From positions 1-6,651 of the forward strand of contig CAMJGU010000051.1 of the NCBI GenBank assembly GCA_946405325.1: a DNA stretch of 6,651 bases, given 5' to 3'. Position numbers and translations under genes: made by a program. The notes beneath the pieces were generated by a model that made no database searches, was not told the origin of the DNA, and saw nothing but the letters and a program-made list of their open reading frames with translations. This document shows, piece by piece, positions 1 through 5,663 of the stretch; the stretch's first letter is position 1, and the number at the start of each line of letters is the position of its first letter. This stretch comes from an uncultured Clostridia bacterium (GTDB lineage Bacteria; Bacillota_A; Clostridia; Oscillospirales; Oscillospiraceae).

Positions 1-29
1 ATTATAGCACGAATTTTTTGCTCGCGCAA
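1..29 (-). promoter_or_regulatory. Possible leftward promoter at the window edge
   Basis: Read on the minus strand, TTGCGC (24-29) lies 17 bp upstream of a perfect TATAAT (1-6). If real it drives a leftward gene outside the window. Only the -10 box is strong, the -35 matches at about three of six positions, and the transcript cannot be seen, so this is a weak call. Confidence 0.3.
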
Positions 30-72
30 ATAAAAATCGAGTCAAGGTTTCCGCGCTTTCCACATTTTACCC

Positions 73-101
73 TTGCCTTTGCGCTTTGCGGCGCGTAAAA
101 T
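73..101 (+). promoter_or_regulatory. SigmaA-like promoter of the HD-domain gene
   Basis: TTGCCT (73-78) and TAAAAT (96-101) are separated by 17 bp, which predicts a start of transcription near 108 and a leader of about 30 nt before the GTG at 139. The spacing is ideal and the boxes are moderate matches to the consensus. Nothing else in 1-138 looks like a gene. Confidence 0.5.
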
Positions 102-138
102 ATACGGTGCATCAGGCAGAACATAAGAGGGCGATTTT

Positions 139-588
139 GTGTATCATAACAATACCAATCGATTTTACCGAGTGCTGGCGACTTTGGAGCGCGACCCGCA
201 GGTGCGCCGCATGGAGCAGTATACCCAGCACAAGGGGAACCCGACGCTCCGCCACTGCCACAACGTCGCCGTGACCAGCTTCCGCATGGCGCAGCGCCTC
301 GGCTGGCGCATCGATGAGTCGGCGATGGCGCGCGGCGCGCTGCTGCACGATTTTCACCTCTACACGCGGGAGAAAAAGGACTGGAAGCACCTGTTCCGGC
401 ACCCGCGCCTTGCGCTGCGCAACGCCGAAGAGCTTTTCTCCCTTAGCAAGAAGGAGAAAAATATCATCACAAGCCACATGTGGCCGCTGACGGTGCTTGC
501 TGTGCCGCGCTCCAAGGAGGCGTTTCTGGTCATGCTGGCGGACAAGTACTGCGCGCTGCGCGAGATGCGCGGACATCGGCGTTTCTGA
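139..588 (+). CDS. HD-domain phosphohydrolase family protein (uncharacterised)
   Basis: This 149-residue soluble protein has the metal-binding pattern of the HD superfamily. The candidate ligands are H41 in the segment RHCHNVA, the HD doublet H70-D71 in LLHDFHLY, H113 in SHMWPL and D135 in LADKYCA. HD proteins are metal-dependent phosphohydrolases acting on nucleotides or phosphoesters, but the substrate of this subgroup is not known, so no finer function is given. The GTG at 139 is preceded by GAGGG (126-130) with 8 nt spacing, and the promoter at 73-101 fits it. The gene forms its own transcription unit, closed by the hairpin at 605-631. The C-terminus ends soon after the last HD motif, in the residues GHRRF. 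The family is clear and the start is good. Confidence 0.85.
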   Translation: MYHNNTNRFYRVLATLERDPQVRRMEQYTQHKGNPTLRHCHNVAVTSFRMAQRLGWRIDESAMARGALLHDFHLYTREKKDWKHLFRHPRLALRNAEELFSLSKKEKNIITSHMWPLTVLAVPRSKEAFLVMLADKYCALREMRGHRRF

Positions 589-604
589 GCAAATCATACG
601 AAAA

Positions 605-631
605 CGGAGGCGATTTTGCCTCCGCTTTTTT
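605..631 (+). terminator. Intrinsic terminator of the HD-domain gene
   Basis: CGGAGGC (605-611) pairs perfectly with GCCTCCG (618-624) around the 6-nt loop GATTTT, followed after one base by six T residues (626-631). It lies 16 nt past the stop codon. Confidence 0.9.
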
Positions 632-643
632 GTGTGCGGCGCA

Positions 644-671
644 TTGCAAAACTGAATATTTATGCTACAAT
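644..671 (+). promoter_or_regulatory. Extended -10 promoter of the DUF3783 gene
   Basis: TTGCAA (644-649) and TACAAT (666-671) are 16 bp apart, and TGC directly precedes the -10, giving the extended -10 form TGnTACAAT. Transcription should begin near 678. That rules out the TTG at 677 as a start codon and supports the ATG at 704. Confidence 0.6.
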
Positions 672-703
672 AACGCTTGATATGCATGAATGGAGTGACT
701 GTG

Positions 704-1081
704 ATGAGGCCCAAAGTGCTGCTGTACCGCTTGGGAGAAGAGACGGAGAAGGGGAAAGCCCTCTGCGCGATCCTGAACGACATGAAGCTGCTGACGCTGC
801 ACGTTGCACCGGAGCAGCTGGGTGAGACGGCGGGAAAGCTTGCCTCGACCAACGCTGTCGTGACGGGCGCGACGCCGCCGGAGCGCGTGCCGGAGGCGGA
901 GTTTATGCTGCTGTGCGGATTGGGCGACAAGCAGCTGGACCGCCTGCTCGCCAATATGCGCCGCGCCGGGGTGTCCGTACCCTATAAGGCAGTGCTGACC
1001 GAGTACAACAAAGAGTGGAAGTTATGTAAACTTATTGAAGAGGTCGCGCGGGAGCATGCGCTGATGAAAGGTTCACATTGA
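704..1081 (+). CDS. DUF3783 domain-containing protein
   Basis: A 125-residue soluble protein resembling the DUF3783 family of Clostridia. What is visible is an N-terminal beta segment (KVLLYRL, residues 4-10), a central variable part, the segment EFMLLCGLGDKQLDRLL (66-82), and a conserved C-terminal block VPYKAVLTEYNKEW (92-105) followed by a helix ending in EVAREH. The family has no established function. The frame stays open back to a TTG at 677, but the ATG at 704 is chosen because GGAG (692-695) sits 8 nt before it and the predicted transcription start is near 678. No terminator is seen in the 92 bp before the next gene, so some read-through is possible. It is otherwise separated from the HD gene by a terminator and has its own promoter. 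Confidence 0.8.
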   Translation: MRPKVLLYRLGEETEKGKALCAILNDMKLLTLHVAPEQLGETAGKLASTNAVVTGATPPERVPEAEFMLLCGLGDKQLDRLLANMRRAGVSVPYKAVLTEYNKEWKLCKLIEEVAREHALMKGSH

Positions 1082-1173
1082 GTTCACAATCTTTTCAAAA
1101 CCTATCCACACTTTTTGCACCAAAATAGCATATTATTCCACCAATTCCAACCAAGAAAGAAGGTGACACGCAA
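1082..1173 (+). promoter_or_regulatory. Intergenic leader of the polyphosphate operon
   Basis: This AT-rich gap is the likely site of the operon promoter. A -10-like TATTAT is seen at 1131-1136, but no convincing -35 lies 16-18 bp upstream of it. AGAAGG (1158-1163) is the ribosome binding site for the GTG at 1174, with 10 nt spacing. The exact promoter could not be placed. Confidence 0.3.
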
Positions 1174-1866
1174 GTGCCGATCACCGATAAGGGGCAGAAA
1201 TTCCGCCACGAATGGAAGATCCAGATCAGCGCGTCCGACCGCATCGCGATCCGATCGCGCATGAGGGCGGTGGCGAAGCCGGACAAGCACGCGGTCGGCG
1301 GCAAGTACCTGATCCGCAGCCTGTACTTCGACAATGCCGCGGACAAGGCGCTGCGGGAAAAGATCGACGGCGTCAACCTGCGGGAAAAGTTCCGCATCCG
1401 CTACTATAACGGCAACACCGACGTGATCCATCTGGAGAAAAAGAGCAAGATCAACGGCCTGTGCAACAAGGTAAGCGCGCCGCTGAGCGCCGAGGAGGCG
1501 CAGCGCATCGTCGACGGAACCATCGACTGGATGGCGAACGACTCCCGCGCGCTGGTTCGCGAGCTGTACGCCAAAATGCGCGCGCAGGGCCTGCGCCCCA
1601 GGACCATCGTGGATTATGACCGCGAGCCGTTTGTGTTCGGCCCCGGCAACGTCCGGGTCACGCTGGACTACAACATCCGCACGGGGCTTGACTGCACGGA
1701 CTTCCTTGATATCCACTGCACGACCGTCCCCGCGGGCGACGCGCCCATCATTTTAGAGGTCAAGTGGGATGCCTACCTGCCCGACATCATCCGCGACGCG
1801 GTGCAGCTCAAGGGCTGCCGCGCCGAAGCGTTTTCCAAATACGCACAATGCCGCATCTACGGTTAG
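1174..1866 (+). CDS. VTC-domain polyphosphate polymerase family protein
   Basis: This 230-residue protein is a stand-alone VTC catalytic domain, the tunnel-fold domain that in yeast Vtc4 makes inorganic polyphosphate from ATP. Family motifs appear in order: RSLYFDN (residues 48-54), the basic strand REKFRIRYYN (70-79), HLEKKSKING (86-95), VDYDREPFV (146-154), and ILEVKWD (193-199), whose glutamate fits the metal-binding Glu of the family. The Arg/Lys-rich strands would line the tunnel and hold the phosphate chain. There is no SPX domain and no membrane segment, so it is cytoplasmic unless held by a partner. The next gene encodes a membrane protein 53 bp downstream, a pairing that recurs in bacteria. 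GTG start with AGAAGG 10 nt upstream. The domain call is firm. Polyphosphate as the product is inferred, since triphosphate-tunnel relatives can have other products. Confidence 0.85.
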   Translation: MPITDKGQKFRHEWKIQISASDRIAIRSRMRAVAKPDKHAVGGKYLIRSLYFDNAADKALREKIDGVNLREKFRIRYYNGNTDVIHLEKKSKINGLCNKVSAPLSAEEAQRIVDGTIDWMANDSRALVRELYAKMRAQGLRPRTIVDYDREPFVFGPGNVRVTLDYNIRTGLDCTDFLDIHCTTVPAGDAPIILEVKWDAYLPDIIRDAVQLKGCRAEAFSKYAQCRIYG

Positions 1867-1919
1867 GCCTTGCCGACCGGGCAATGTGCGGCGTACATCA
1901 TAAAGAGAGGTAAAACACT

Positions 1920-2591
1920 ATGACATTCAACGACATTTTCAAATCGAGTTTCCTTGCCAACGTCTCCAGCGTCAGCTACTTTGACATGGCGCTGGCGCTG
2001 GTGCTGGCCTTTGTGCTGGGCCTGTTCATCTTCTTCGTCTACAAAAAGACCTATCAGGGCGTCATGTACTCGTCCAGCTTCGGCGTGACGCTCATCGCGC
2101 TGACCATGATCACAACCCTCGTTATTCTGGCGGTCACGTCCAACGTGGTGCTGTCCCTCGGTATGGTGGGCGCGCTGTCCATCGTCCGTTTCCGCACGGC
2201 GATCAAGGAGCCGCTGGACATCGCGTTCCTGTTCTGGTCCATCGCGGCGGGCATCGTGCTGGCGGCGGGCCTCATTCCGCTGGCGGTCTGCGGTAGCCTC
2301 ATCATCGGCGTGATCCTGCTGCTCTTCGTCAACCGCAAGAGCCACCTCAACCCGTACATCGTCGTCATCCAGTGCGACGGCAGCGAGAGCGAGCGCAAGG
2401 CGCTGGCGTATCTCGCGGAGAACACGCACAAGTGCGTCGTCAAGAGCAAGACCGCCCAGAAGGGCATGGTCGAGGACAACTGCGAGGTGCGCCTCAAGGG
2501 CGAGAGCACCGATTTCGTCAACGCGCTTGCCGACATGGAGGGCGTTTCCAGCGCGGTGCTGGTGAGCTATAACGGCGATTATATGGGTTGA
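1920..2591 (+). CDS. DUF4956 family four-helix membrane protein
   Basis: A 223-residue integral membrane protein. Hydrophobic segments lie at about residues 22-41, 55-75, 100-118 and 120-137. Between the second and third is the family hallmark GMVGALSIVRFRTAIKEP (81-98), a glycine-rich turn followed by positive charges. Residues 140-223 form a soluble tail with alternating strands and helices, probably cytoplasmic, suggestive of a small ferredoxin-like or ACT-like fold. The family has no proven function, but it is repeatedly encoded next to VTC-domain proteins, so it may anchor the polymerase or pass its product across the membrane (inference). GAGAGG (1905-1910) lies 9 nt before the ATG. The gene follows the polymerase by 53 bp and precedes the beta-helix gene by 21 bp, with no terminator, so all three are probably co-transcribed. 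Confidence 0.85.
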   Translation: MTFNDIFKSSFLANVSSVSYFDMALALVLAFVLGLFIFFVYKKTYQGVMYSSSFGVTLIALTMITTLVILAVTSNVVLSLGMVGALSIVRFRTAIKEPLDIAFLFWSIAAGIVLAAGLIPLAVCGSLIIGVILLLFVNRKSHLNPYIVVIQCDGSESERKALAYLAENTHKCVVKSKTAQKGMVEDNCEVRLKGESTDFVNALADMEGVSSAVLVSYNGDYMG

Positions 2592-2610
2592 TTCCTCAAT
2601 AGGTGAATCA
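2589..2610 (+). promoter_or_regulatory. Small hairpin over the DUF4353 ribosome binding site
   Basis: TGATTC (2589-2594, starting with the DUF4956 stop codon) can pair with GAATCA (2605-2610). The loop carries most of the ribosome binding site AGGTGA (2601-2606). The hairpin is short and weak, but it may couple translation of the third gene to that of the second. Confidence 0.3.
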
Positions 2611-2612
2611 TT

Positions 2613-4463
2613 ATGTCAACCAGTAAACACTTCGACAAAATTGTCGCGCTCGTACTGGTGCTGGGCCTGCTGCTCACCGTCGCGTTCATCAACGGCGAGG
2701 CGCTGGGCATCGAGAAGATCGTCGACGAGGACGCGGAGGACTACGAGGGCACCGAGTATTTCACCGCCAACGACCTAAACGGCGACTGGGACGCGTCCAA
2801 CCCTACGGCGACGGTCAGCCTCAACGGCGACAGTGCCCAGGTCAGCGGCAACGGCGCGTACTACAACGACGGCAGCGTGGTCATCACCGGCGCGGGCACG
2901 TATGTGTTCTCCGGCACGCTGGACGACGGCAACATCGTTGTGGACGCCTATGACTCGTCCAAGGTGTTTATCCTGCTGGACGGCGCGGAGTTCTCCTGCT
3001 CTGACGACGCGTGCCTGCGCGTGGAGAACGCCGAAAAGGTGTTCCTGACGCTCTCGGCAGGCACGGAGAACCGCATGGAGAGCGGCGAGACCTACTCGGA
3101 AACGGCGCTCGACGACAACACCGGCGGCGTCATCTTCGCCCACGACGACCTGACCATCAACGGCAGCGGCAGCCTTGAAATTGTCGCGAACTACAAGCAC
3201 GGCGTCGACGCCAACGACGACTTGAAGATCACCGGCGGCACCATCACCATCACCTGCCCGTCGGACGGTCTGCACGTCAACGACAGCTTCCGCCTGTGCA
3301 ACGCGAGCCTCACCATCGCGGCGGGGGACGACGCGATCCACTCCGACACCGACGTTTACATCGAGAGCGGCACGCTGCTCATCACCGAGTGCTACGAGGG
3401 CGTTGAGGCGCCGATCATCGAGGTCGCCGGCGGCGACATCATGATCTATCCCACGGACGACGGCTTCAATGCCAACGGCGGAAGTTCCGGCTTCGGCAAC
3501 TTCGGTGGCGGCATGGGCGGCGGCATGATGGGTCGCGGCAACCGCGGCGAGTCAACGGATACCGAGAGCGGCGAATCCACCGGCGAGCGTCCGGACTTCA
3601 GCGAGATGTCCGGCGACGGCGAAATGCCTGACTTCAGCGAGACGTCCGAAAACGGCGAAACGCCGACGCCGCCCGATTGGAGCGACTCCGAGGACGGCGA
3701 GCGCCCGGAGATGCCCGAAACGTCTGAAGACGGAGAGTGTCCCGACATGGGCGAGATGCCCGAGATGAGCGGCGAGCAGCAGAGCGACGCTGACGGCGAG
3801 GATACCGAGACCTATATCCGCATCACCGGCGGCAACATCATGATCATCAACGAGAACGCGCAGGACGCGGACGGCCTCGACTCCAACGGCAGCGTCTACA
3901 TCGAGGGCGGCACGATCCTCGTGAGCCTCAACGGCAACGGCAGCAACAACGCCATCGACTACGGCAGCGAGAGCGGCGGCGTCGCGGAGATCAGCGGCGG
4001 CACGATCATCGCCGCGGGCGGCGCGAGCATGGCGGAGAGCTTTGACGCCACCTCGACCCAGCCCTCCATCTCCTATGCTGCCAATGCGGCGGCAGGCACG
4101 GCGGTCACGCTCCAGGCGGCGGACGGCACCGTGCTGCTGACGTGGGAGGTGCCGTGCAGCTTCACCTATCTGACCATCAGCTGCCCCGACCTGGCCATCG
4201 GCGAGACCTACACCCTCGCCATCGGCGACACGGAGGAGGAAGTGACGCTGGAGAGCAGCGTCACGACCCTCGGCTCGACCACCGCCATGGGCGGCATGGG
4301 CGGCGGCATGATGGGCGGCGGGATGCGCGGCAGCCACGACGGCACGACCGACGGCGAGACCTCCGAAGACGGCTTTTCCGGCTTCGGAGGCCACGGTAGC
4401 CACGGCGGCTGGGGCAAGCATCAGAACACAGAGACCACCGAATCCACGCAAAGCGCAGAATAA
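2613..4463 (+). CDS. Exported acidic beta-helix protein, carbohydrate-binding DUF4353 family
   Basis: A 616-residue exported protein. A short basic N-terminus and a hydrophobic stretch (residues 10-26) form a signal peptide or membrane anchor; there is no lipobox. Residues 65-290 match the DUF4353 / Cthe_2159-like carbohydrate-binding family: beta-helix rungs such as GSVVITGAGTYVFSG (87-101), VDANDDLKITGGTITI (198-213) and SDTDVYIESGTL (244-255), with many Asp/Asn that could bind calcium. A Gly/Met-rich stretch (296-311) and an acidic repeat linker (about 315-395) interrupt the helix, which resumes at 400-470 with more ITGG/EGGT/SGGT rungs. Residues 490-555 look like a small beta-sandwich, and a second Gly/Met-rich and Gly/His-rich tail ends the protein. 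AGGTGA lies 6 nt before the ATG. The founding member binds acidic polysaccharide; the ligand here is unknown. It is the last gene of the operon, before a strong terminator. Confidence 0.8.
   Translation: MSTSKHFDKIVALVLVLGLLLTVAFINGEALGIEKIVDEDAEDYEGTEYFTANDLNGDWDASNPTATVSLNGDSAQVSGNGAYYNDGSVVITGAGTYVFSGTLDDGNIVVDAYDSSKVFILLDGAEFSCSDDACLRVENAEKVFLTLSAGTENRMESGETYSETALDDNTGGVIFAHDDLTINGSGSLEIVANYKHGVDANDDLKITGGTITITCPSDGLHVNDSFRLCNASLTIAAGDDAIHSDTDVYIESGTLLITECYEGVEAPIIEVAGGDIMIYPTDDGFNANGGSSGFGNFGGGMGGGMMGRGNRGESTDTESGESTGERPDFSEMSGDGEMPDFSETSENGETPTPPDWSDSEDGERPEMPETSEDGECPDMGEMPEMSGEQQSDADGEDTETYIRITGGNIMIINENAQDADGLDSNGSVYIEGGTILVSLNGNGSNNAIDYGSESGGVAEISGGTIIAAGGASMAESFDATSTQPSISYAANAAAGTAVTLQAADGTVLLTWEVPCSFTYLTISCPDLAIGETYTLAIGDTEEEVTLESSVTTLGSTTAMGGMGGGMMGGGMRGSHDGTTDGETSEDGFSGFGGHGSHGGWGKHQNTETTESTQSAE
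3507..3532 (+). repeat. 26-bp direct repeat, copy 1 (Gly/Met-rich)
   Basis: This stretch encodes GGMGGGMMG within the beta-helix protein and is identical over 26 bp to 4290-4315. The two copies are 783 bp apart, a multiple of three, so recombination between them would delete 261 residues in frame. Confidence 0.85.
3591..3776 (+). repeat. Degenerate 12-residue acidic repeats in the DUF4353 protein
   Basis: Residues 327-388 are five tandem units of 12 (one of 14) residues of the type PDFSExSxxGEx: PDFSEMSGDGEM, PDFSETSENGET, PTPPDWSDSEDGER, PEMPETSEDGEC and PDMGEMPEMSGE. The segment is highly acidic, Pro-rich and without predicted fold, so it probably works as an extended linker or cation-binding tether. 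Confidence 0.75.
4290..4315 (+). repeat. 26-bp direct repeat, copy 2 (Gly/Met-rich)
   Basis: Exact match of 3507-3532 in the same reading frame, encoding a second GGMGGGMMG segment near the C-terminus of the beta-helix protein. Confidence 0.85.
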
Positions 4464-4466
4464 CGC

Positions 4467-4498
4467 AAAAAGCCCGCGGCTTTAGGCCGCGGGCTTTT
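4467..4498. terminator. Strong bidirectional terminator between convergent genes
   Basis: AAAAGCCCGCGGC (4468-4480) pairs perfectly over 13 bp with GCCGCGGGCTTTT (4486-4498) around the loop TTTAG. T residues end the plus-strand arm and A residues (4467-4471) begin the other, so it serves both the rightward operon ending at 4463 and the leftward regulator gene ending at 4500. Confidence 0.92.
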
Positions 4499-4499
4499 G

Positions 4500-4727
4500 T
4501 TATTTCTTGCGGGGATAGGGGCGCGGATCGTCGGTCAGGCCGACCAGATAATCGACGCTGGTATTATAAAGCAACGCGAGTTTTCGATAATGCTCCATCG
4601 GGAGACTGCGCTTTTCCGTTTCGTAGTTGCTGTATGTCCGCTGATTGATGCCAAGGTGTTCGGCAACCTGCGTTTGTGTTAAATCGGAATCCTCACGCAT
4701 ATCGCGTATTCTCAACCGATAGTCCAT
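4500..4727 (-). CDS. XRE-family HTH transcriptional regulator
   Basis: A 75-residue protein that is almost entirely one Cro/C1-type (XRE) DNA-binding domain. The helix-turn-helix core is LTQTQVAEHLGINQRTYSNYE (residues 16-36), followed by the helix MEHYRKLALLYNTSVDYLVGL (44-64) typical of this fold. A short basic tail (PRPYPRKK) ends it, and there is no effector or peptidase domain. The ATG at 4727 has GGTGAT (4730-4735) as a weak ribosome binding site. It is divergent from a 52-codon gene, and the shared 87-bp region contains an inverted repeat well placed for its binding, so autoregulation and repression of the neighbour are likely (inference). Such small regulators are common in prophage and conjugative-element remnants, but no integrase or other mobile gene is present here. 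Confidence 0.88.
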   Translation of the reverse strand: MDYRLRIRDMREDSDLTQTQVAEHLGINQRTYSNYETEKRSLPMEHYRKLALLYNTSVDYLVGLTDDPRPYPRKK

Positions 4728-4742
4728 ATCATCACCGAAAAA

Positions 4743-4774
4743 AGTATACCTACTACCAAACGTTCTTATTGATT
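4743..4774 (-). promoter_or_regulatory. Promoter of the XRE regulator
   Basis: On the minus strand TATACT (4743-4748) is a good -10, ending 15 bp before the ATG and implying a leader of about 8 nt. No strong -35 is seen; the best candidate is an A/T-rich hexamer about 18 bp upstream. A TACTA half-site (4751-4755) abuts the -10. Confidence 0.4.
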
Positions 4775-4797
4775 TTACTAACGAATGATAGTAAAAT
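4769..4797 (+). promoter_or_regulatory. SigmaA promoter of the 52-codon gene
   Basis: TTGATT (4769-4774) and TAAAAT (4792-4797) are 17 bp apart. Transcription would begin near 4804, at the edge of the ribosome binding site GAGGTGAG (4804-4811), so the leader is very short. The inverted repeat at 4772-4797 fills the space between the two boxes. Confidence 0.6.
4772..4797. promoter_or_regulatory. Inverted-repeat operator, probable XRE binding site
   Basis: ATTTTACTA (4772-4780) and TAGTAAAAT (4789-4797) form a perfect 9-bp inverted repeat with an 8-bp spacer. A third TACTA half-site is at 4751-4755. The repeat overlaps both the -35 and -10 of the rightward promoter, so a bound protein would block RNA polymerase. 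Assignment to the adjacent XRE regulator is inferred from position. Confidence 0.65.
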
Positions 4798-4814
4798 TGC
4801 CTTGAGGTGAGAAT

Positions 4815-4973
4815 ATGAACTTTTTTAAGGAACTATACTTCAAGTTATTTGCGGTGATGGCGGACGCGGTGGAAGCGCTGGAAAAAGGAGATACGCTCTA
4901 CGCGAAAAAGATCCTGATCGCGGCAATGCAGGAGGCGGAGGAGCTGTATATCTCGGCGGAAGAAGAACTGTAA
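4815..4973 (+). CDS. Small acidic helical protein, 52 aa, function unknown
   Basis: A short gene that begins MNFFKELYFKLF and ends in ISAEEEL, with a predicted all-helical, acidic body (for example DAVEALEKGD, residues 17-26, and MQEAEELY, 38-45). The evidence that it is a gene is good: GAGGTG (4804-4809) lies 5 nt before the ATG, a sigmaA promoter lies just upstream, and a perfect terminator follows 6 nt after the stop codon. It is divergent from the XRE regulator and shares its operator region, so the two probably form a regulatory pair. It has no catalytic motif or membrane segment and I do not recognise a named family. It could be an anti-repressor, a partner of the regulator, or a small structural protein. 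Confidence 0.75.
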   Translation: MNFFKELYFKLFAVMADAVEALEKGDTLYAKKILIAAMQEAEELYISAEEEL

Positions 4974-4979
4974 AAGAGT

Positions 4980-5013
4980 AAAAATGTCAGCCTGACGATA
5001 AGCTGACATTTTT
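4980..5013. terminator. Bidirectional intrinsic terminator
   Basis: AAAAATGTCAGC (4980-4991) pairs perfectly over 12 bp with GCTGACATTTTT (5002-5013), with a 10-nt loop. It ends the 52-codon gene, and because it has T runs in both directions it can also stop leftward transcription from the ribU operon. Confidence 0.88.
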
Positions 5014-5054
5014 CTTGCTCCCGCGCTCCGCGCAGGTATTCCGTAACAAAGAAA

Positions 5055-5233
5055 GATCGTGCCGCCGGAGGCGGCATATTGCAGCGTCAATTCAGCGGCG
5101 GAAAACAGCGTATCGTACAGCGCGAAGGAGGAGAACCGTTTCGCGGCAGTGCGCAAAAGCGCTTTCTCTCTTTGGCGGGCGACACCGTTTCTCTCTTTCA
5201 AGAAAAGAGAGAAATGGGGTCGCATTTCGTTCC
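5055..5233. repeat. Hairpin-rich non-coding stretch, possible dispersed repeat
   Basis: No credible gene is seen here. It holds several palindromes. TGCCGCC (5060-5066) pairs with GGCGGCA (5070-5076) around a 3-nt loop. AAAGCGCTTT (5156-5165) is self-complementary. TTTCTCTCTTT (5188-5198) pairs with AAAGAGAGAAA (5204-5214) around the loop CAAGA. The same 11-mer also occurs at 5163-5173, giving two competing partners for the right arm. Reading frames stay open on several strands at once, as expected of GC-rich repeat DNA. It resembles the dispersed intergenic elements of Oscillospiraceae genomes, but copy number cannot be judged from this window. Confidence 0.4.
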
Positions 5234-5234
5234 C

Positions 5235-5645
5235 CTATCGGTCTACGCAAAAATACGACACCTCGCCGGTAGCCAGCAGCGCGCCGCTCTCGCCGGTGAT
5301 GTCCACCCGCACAAGGCAGATGGTGCGCCCGCGGTGCAGCACGCGGCCGGAGGCGCGGATCACGCCGTCCGCTTGGTTGTGCAGGTAGTTCATGTGGCTG
5401 GACTGGGTGACGTAGGTGCGCCCGTCGCTGTGGGCGGCGTAGCCGGCGGCGTTGTCCGCCATGCCCGCCAGCAGTCCGCCGTGGACGAAGCCGCGGGGAT
5501 TTTTGCTCTCGGGCCGGATATCGAGCTTGAACACCGCGTAATCGGGCTCCACGTGCTCGACCTCCAGATGGTTAAAGACCGCGAAGGCGTTGCCGCCGGT
5601 CAGCTCCTCCGCTTTGCGCGCTGCGATGAGATCAGATTCTGTCAT
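5235..5645 (-). CDS. PaaI-type hotdog-fold thioesterase
   Basis: A 136-residue single hotdog domain of the PaaI / YbgC-like acyl-CoA thioesterase group. The signature NPRGFVHGGLLAGMADNAAG (residues 49-68) carries the HGG turn at the start of the central helix and D64, the position of the catalytic acid in this family. The later strands VTQSSHMNYLHNQ (79-91), GVIRASGRVLHRGRTICLVRVDI (94-116) and LLATGEVSYFCV (123-134) complete the sheet. Such enzymes hydrolyse acyl-CoA thioesters, often aryl or medium-chain, in the cytoplasm as tetramers; the substrate here is unknown. AGGAG (5651-5655) lies 5 nt before the ATG. It follows ribU by 18 bp and is probably co-transcribed under the FMN riboswitch, though no metabolic link to riboflavin is evident. 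Confidence 0.87.
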   Translation of the reverse strand: MTESDLIAARKAEELTGGNAFAVFNHLEVEHVEPDYAVFKLDIRPESKNPRGFVHGGLLAGMADNAAGYAAHSDGRTYVTQSSHMNYLHNQADGVIRASGRVLHRGRTICLVRVDITGESGALLATGEVSYFCVDR

Positions 5646-5663
5646 AATGGCTCCTAGAATAGT

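Noticed and set aside
677..703. A TTG start for the DUF3783 gene
   Set aside because: The predicted transcription start is near 678 and the GGAG at 692-695 serves the ATG at 704.
112..954. A 280-codon minus-strand open frame over the HD and DUF3783 genes
   Set aside because: It overlaps two well-supported plus-strand genes and crosses a terminator, and its product has no recognisable domain and is typical of the antisense of GC-rich coding DNA.
2631..2637. TTCGACA, a perfect Spo0A box in reverse, in the DUF4353 gene (another at 1327-1333)
   Set aside because: Both are single boxes within coding sequence, where the codons for Phe-Asp produce the motif by chance, and neither is near a promoter.
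3552..4451. A 299-codon minus-strand open frame inside the DUF4353 gene
   Set aside because: Its product is Ala/Val/Arg/His-rich low-complexity sequence, the expected antisense of the Asp/Gly-rich gene.
4845..5225. A 126-codon minus-strand open frame in the 4845-5225 stretch
   Set aside because: It overlaps the 52-codon gene and a bidirectional terminator, and shows no ribosome binding site or known domain.
5079..5657. A 192-codon plus-strand open frame covering the hairpin-rich stretch and the hotdog gene
   Set aside because: It is antisense to the clear thioesterase gene, has no ribosome binding site or domain, and arises because the GC-rich DNA stays open.
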